Assembly: GCF_001700435.1 (NCBI RefSeq)
Contig: NZ_LYPC01000014.1
Location: 62,001 to 126,000 of the forward strand
Origin: Paenibacillus pectinilyticus
GTDB lineage: Bacteria; Bacillota; Bacilli; Paenibacillales; NBRC-103111
Length of the DNA: 64,000 nucleotides
Direction: 5' to 3'
In this document: piece after piece, positions 62,221 through 64,000 of the stretch
How the letters are laid out: each line of letters starts with the position of its first letter
How positions within the stretch are numbered: the first letter of the stretch is position 1
Notes under the pieces: generated by a model
The model's database searches: none
Told to the model about the DNA's origin: nothing
What the model saw: the letters and a program-made list of their open reading frames with translations, nothing else
Position numbers and translations under genes: made by a program

Positions 62221-62447
62221 GTTTAGGCTCGGAGTTCAAACCTATCGCGAGAGGGGCCAGTGTTTAAGCTCGGAACCCGAGGTTACCGCGAGTGGGATGC
62301 GGGTTAAGCTCGGAACCCGAGCCTACCGCGAGTGGGATGCGGGTTTAGGCTCGGAGTTCGAGCCTACCGCGAGAGGTACCGGTGTTTATGCTCGGAACCC
62401 GAGCCAATCGCGAAAGGTACCCGCTCTTAAACTCGTAATCAGAGGAT
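62221..62447. repeat. 41-bp tandem repeat array of small palindromes
   Basis: Five copies and a worn sixth begin at 62221, 62262, 62303, 62343, 62384 and 62425 (period 41, one 40). Each unit reads roughly GTTTA-GCTCGGA-n-CGAGCC-TACCGCGAG-n. Copies 2, 3 and 5 hold CTCGG-AAC-CCGAG, copy 4 holds GGCTCG-GAGTT-CGAGCC, each able to form a hairpin. The gap 62102-62511 contains no gene I can support; an open frame through it is a by-product of the repeat. Confidence 0.85.
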
Positions 62448-62477
62448 CACCCAGTCTCACCCCCAGCCCCAAGCCAA

Positions 62478-62506
62478 CAAAAAAAGGAGCACCCCAGTGC
62501 TCCTTC
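62478..62506 (-). terminator. Rho-independent terminator of the AlkZ-like gene
   Basis: AAGGAGCAC-CCCA-GTGCTCCTT is a perfect 9-bp stem; the seven A before it give the U run on the minus strand. Confidence 0.9.
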
Positions 62507-62511
62507 CCACA

Positions 62512-63204
62512 TCACAGCTTGAAAATCTTCGTCAAATATTTGCCAGCAGCCTCGCTGTATTTTTCCTTCAGCAGCGCACGTAGCTGAGCTTTCGCCTCCG
62601 GCGTGGGAAGCTCATTCTTAGCAATCCCATGAAGCTCCAACCAATGTGAAGCTGTCATATAGCAGGTGCCGTTCCAGCCATTCTTAGTGCCGTTGGCGTT
62701 CAGACGTTCCGTAATCCCGGCAATGACGATGTCGGCCTTGCTCTGCAAGTCGATCAAGGCGCGATCGAACTCGGCTTTCGACTCTTTGGATTTCAAATCT
62801 GTCGCTGAACGCAAGGCTTTCACATCAATGCCTTCATTCCCGGCAATAGCGTGATACACATCGACGGCTGCTTTCGATAATTCGCCATCCGAGTATCGCT
62901 CGTCCACGGTATAGGGATCTTCCAACAGGTTTTTAATAAGCGGAAATAACTCTGAATCTATCAGCAGCGGCTTTTTAGCAAAGAAACGTCCATAAGCAGC
63001 AAGCCCATCGCCTGGAAGGCGATCACGCCATAGCCAAGGATCTGTCTCCAGTCCTGTATGCCATTGCTCATGAACCGTCAAGGACTCAAGTGAAGGATGC
63101 TCAGGAATGAAGGAAGAGAGGGGGAGAATCCCGATCTCTATAACAAGCCTCTTCACATCTTCATACGTATCAGCTTTCATCGTTATCTCGTTCATCCCCA
63201 ACAT
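62512..63204 (-). CDS. AlkZ-related protein (tentative)
   Basis: 230 aa soluble protein. The segments EQWHTGLETDPWLWRDRLPGDG and FFAKKPLLIDSELFPLI recall a Bacillales group annotated as AlkZ-related, distant from the HTH_42 DNA glycosylases that unhook alkylated bases; NGWNGTCYMTASHWLELHGI follows. The catalytic residues of AlkZ proper are not recognisable, so activity is not claimed. ATG 63204 has AAGGGAA a few bases upstream; TTG 63207 and ATG 63195 are alternatives. Confidence 0.5.
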   Translation of the reverse strand: MLGMNEITMKADTYEDVKRLVIEIGILPLSSFIPEHPSLESLTVHEQWHTGLETDPWLWRDRLPGDGLAAYGRFFAKKPLLIDSELFPLIKNLLEDPYTVDERYSDGELSKAAVDVYHAIAGNEGIDVKALRSATDLKSKESKAEFDRALIDLQSKADIVIAGITERLNANGTKNGWNGTCYMTASHWLELHGIAKNELPTPEAKAQLRALLKEKYSEAAGKYLTKIFKL

Positions 63205-63260
63205 CAATTCCCTTCACCCTAGTATTTAGGAGCTTGTCCCGCAATCTTGGTTATCTCCAC

Positions 63261-64000
63261 TTAAATCTTATGAACCTTATCAATCACGCCGCCACCCAAA
63301 CAAATATCGCCATCATAAAAGACAACAGATTGGCCTGGTGTCACCGCTTTTTGCGGTTTGTCGAAGACAACTTCACATGTCCCATCGGGTTGGAATGTAA
63401 GATTAACCCCTTGATCCGCTTGGCGATACCGGAATTTAGCGGTACATGCATATGCACCATCTGGTTTTTTCGACGATATCCAGTTTACATCCGTTGCAGT
63501 CAATCCTTTGGAATACAGCCCCGGATGCTGCTCGCCTTGCACGACTAGCAATTCATTGGTCTCTAAGTTCTTATCTACGACGAACCATGGCTCTCCTGAA
63601 CCAGAACCGCCAATGCCTAGTCCTTGCCGCTGACCTAACGTATAGTACATGAGTCCATCATGACGTCCTTTGATCTCACCATTGCGAATATCGACCATAT
63701 TGCCTGGACGAGCAGGGAGGTATTGGCTGAGGAACGTTTTGAAATCGCGCTCACCGATAAAACAAATCCCTGTGCTGTCTTTTTTCTTCGCTGTAGCAAG
63801 TCCTGCGGCTTCCGCGATTTCACGTACTTGAGATTTCGGCAGGTGCCCGATCGGGAACATGGCCTTGGCTAACTGCCCCTGATTAAGAACGTTTAGGAAG
63901 TAAGTCTGATCCTTATTCGAATCATTTCCTCTTTTTAAAACGTACTCACCATCTTGCTCCAAAACTTGCGCATAGTGACCAGTGGCGATATAGTCGCCGC
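63261..64000 (-). CDS. mnmA: tRNA-specific 2-thiouridylase MnmA, 5'-partial
   Basis: The C-terminal about 246 residues; the frame runs off the right end of the window, reading [17 protein letters not shown] at its upstream end. [13 protein letters not shown] contains the active-site cysteine that carries the persulfide relay to U34; [10 protein letters not shown] and the C-terminal beta-barrel ([14 protein letters not shown]) complete it. The N-terminal PP-loop lies outside. In Bacillus mnmA follows cymR and iscS-type yrvO on the same strand as rarA; here it faces the other way and those two genes are not present. Confidence 0.95.
   Translation of the reverse strand, partial: GDYIATGHYAQVLEQDGEYVLKRGNDSNKDQTYFLNVLNQGQLAKAMFPIGHLPKSQVREIAEAAGLATAKKKDSTGICFIGERDFKTFLSQYLPARPGNMVDIRNGEIKGRHDGLMYYTLGQRQGLGIGGSGSGEPWFVVDKNLETNELLVVQGEQHPGLYSKGLTATDVNWISSKKPDGAYACTAKFRYRQADQGVNLTFQPDGTCEVVFDKPQKAVTPGQSVVFYDGDICLGGGVIDKVHKI

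Noticed and set aside
62221-62447. CRISPR array
   Set aside because: Repeats follow each other without unique spacers and no cas gene is present in the window.
62207-62587. 126-codon plus-strand frame running through the tandem repeats
   Set aside because: It has no ribosome site, its composition follows the 41-bp repeat (Arg/Glu/Gly periodicity), and it runs into the terminator and the end of the AlkZ-like gene.

Overview
The window reads as chromosomal DNA of a spore-forming, low-to-mid GC Bacillales bacterium, most likely Paenibacillus or a close relative. The reasons are a dense set of endospore genes (spoIIB-like, spoIVFA/FB, spo0B, safA, bofC, spoIID-type, spoVB), an S-layer-homology amidase, RNase E/G next to rplU, RuvC rather than only RecU, and a gene order that follows the Bacillus subtilis murC/spoIIB-maf-radC-mre-min-spoIVF-rplU-spo0B-obg-phe ... 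bofC-ruvAB-queA-tgt-yajC ... secDF-recJ-apt-relA-dtd-hisS-aspS-tcdA-rarA path. No rRNA, tRNA, insertion sequence, prophage or CRISPR array was seen.

Layout. 1-10.7 kb: end of murC, a SpoIIB-like protein, an inverted SLH amidase, DUF4321, maf, an Rrf2 regulator, radC, mreBCD, minCD and rodA (cell shape, division site, peptidoglycan). 10.8-17.3 kb: spoIVFA/spoIVFB (pro-sigma-K processing), an RNase E/G, rplU-prp-rpmA, spo0B and obg. 17.4-24.2 kb: accessory genes (TrpD-like transferase, NlpC/P60 hydrolase, Nudix), then an amino-acid block pheB-hom-thrB-pheA. 24.2-34.9 kb: safA, an ECF sigma factor, a new 54-codon small gene, bofC, ruvCAB, a SpoIID-type protein, queA, tgt, yajC. 34.9-43.9 kb: membrane proteins (PAP2, TIGR04086, anion permease, DUF421, SpoVB), comN, secDF and an unusual CDF protein. 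43.9-52.1 kb: recJ, apt, relA, dtd, a 57-aa unknown and a membrane-anchored FAD protein. 52.2-64 kb: an extremely acidic protein, a CatD/YodB-like divergent pair, T-box controlled hisS-aspS, tcdA, a PadR/MFS efflux pair, rarA, DUF3889, a 41-bp tandem repeat array, an AlkZ-like protein and the 3' part of mnmA.

Functionally most of the window is a conserved growth-and-sporulation backbone: wall elongation and division placement, forespore/mother-cell signalling, ribosome assembly, Holliday-junction processing, protein export, stringent response and aminoacyl-tRNA supply. The least ordinary signals are (i) a duplicated leader element, a hairpin placed exactly 3 nt before AGGAGG, in front of safA and comN, with a structural look-alike before recJ; (ii) a 41-bp tandem array of small palindromes at 62.2-62.4 kb; (iii) a CDF-family protein lacking three of the four transport-site metal ligands; (iv) a nearly pure Glu/Ala/Asp protein; and (v) a sigma factor with a hydrophobic tail and no adjacent anti-sigma gene. 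All family calls are from reading the sequence and remembered family features; no database search was run.
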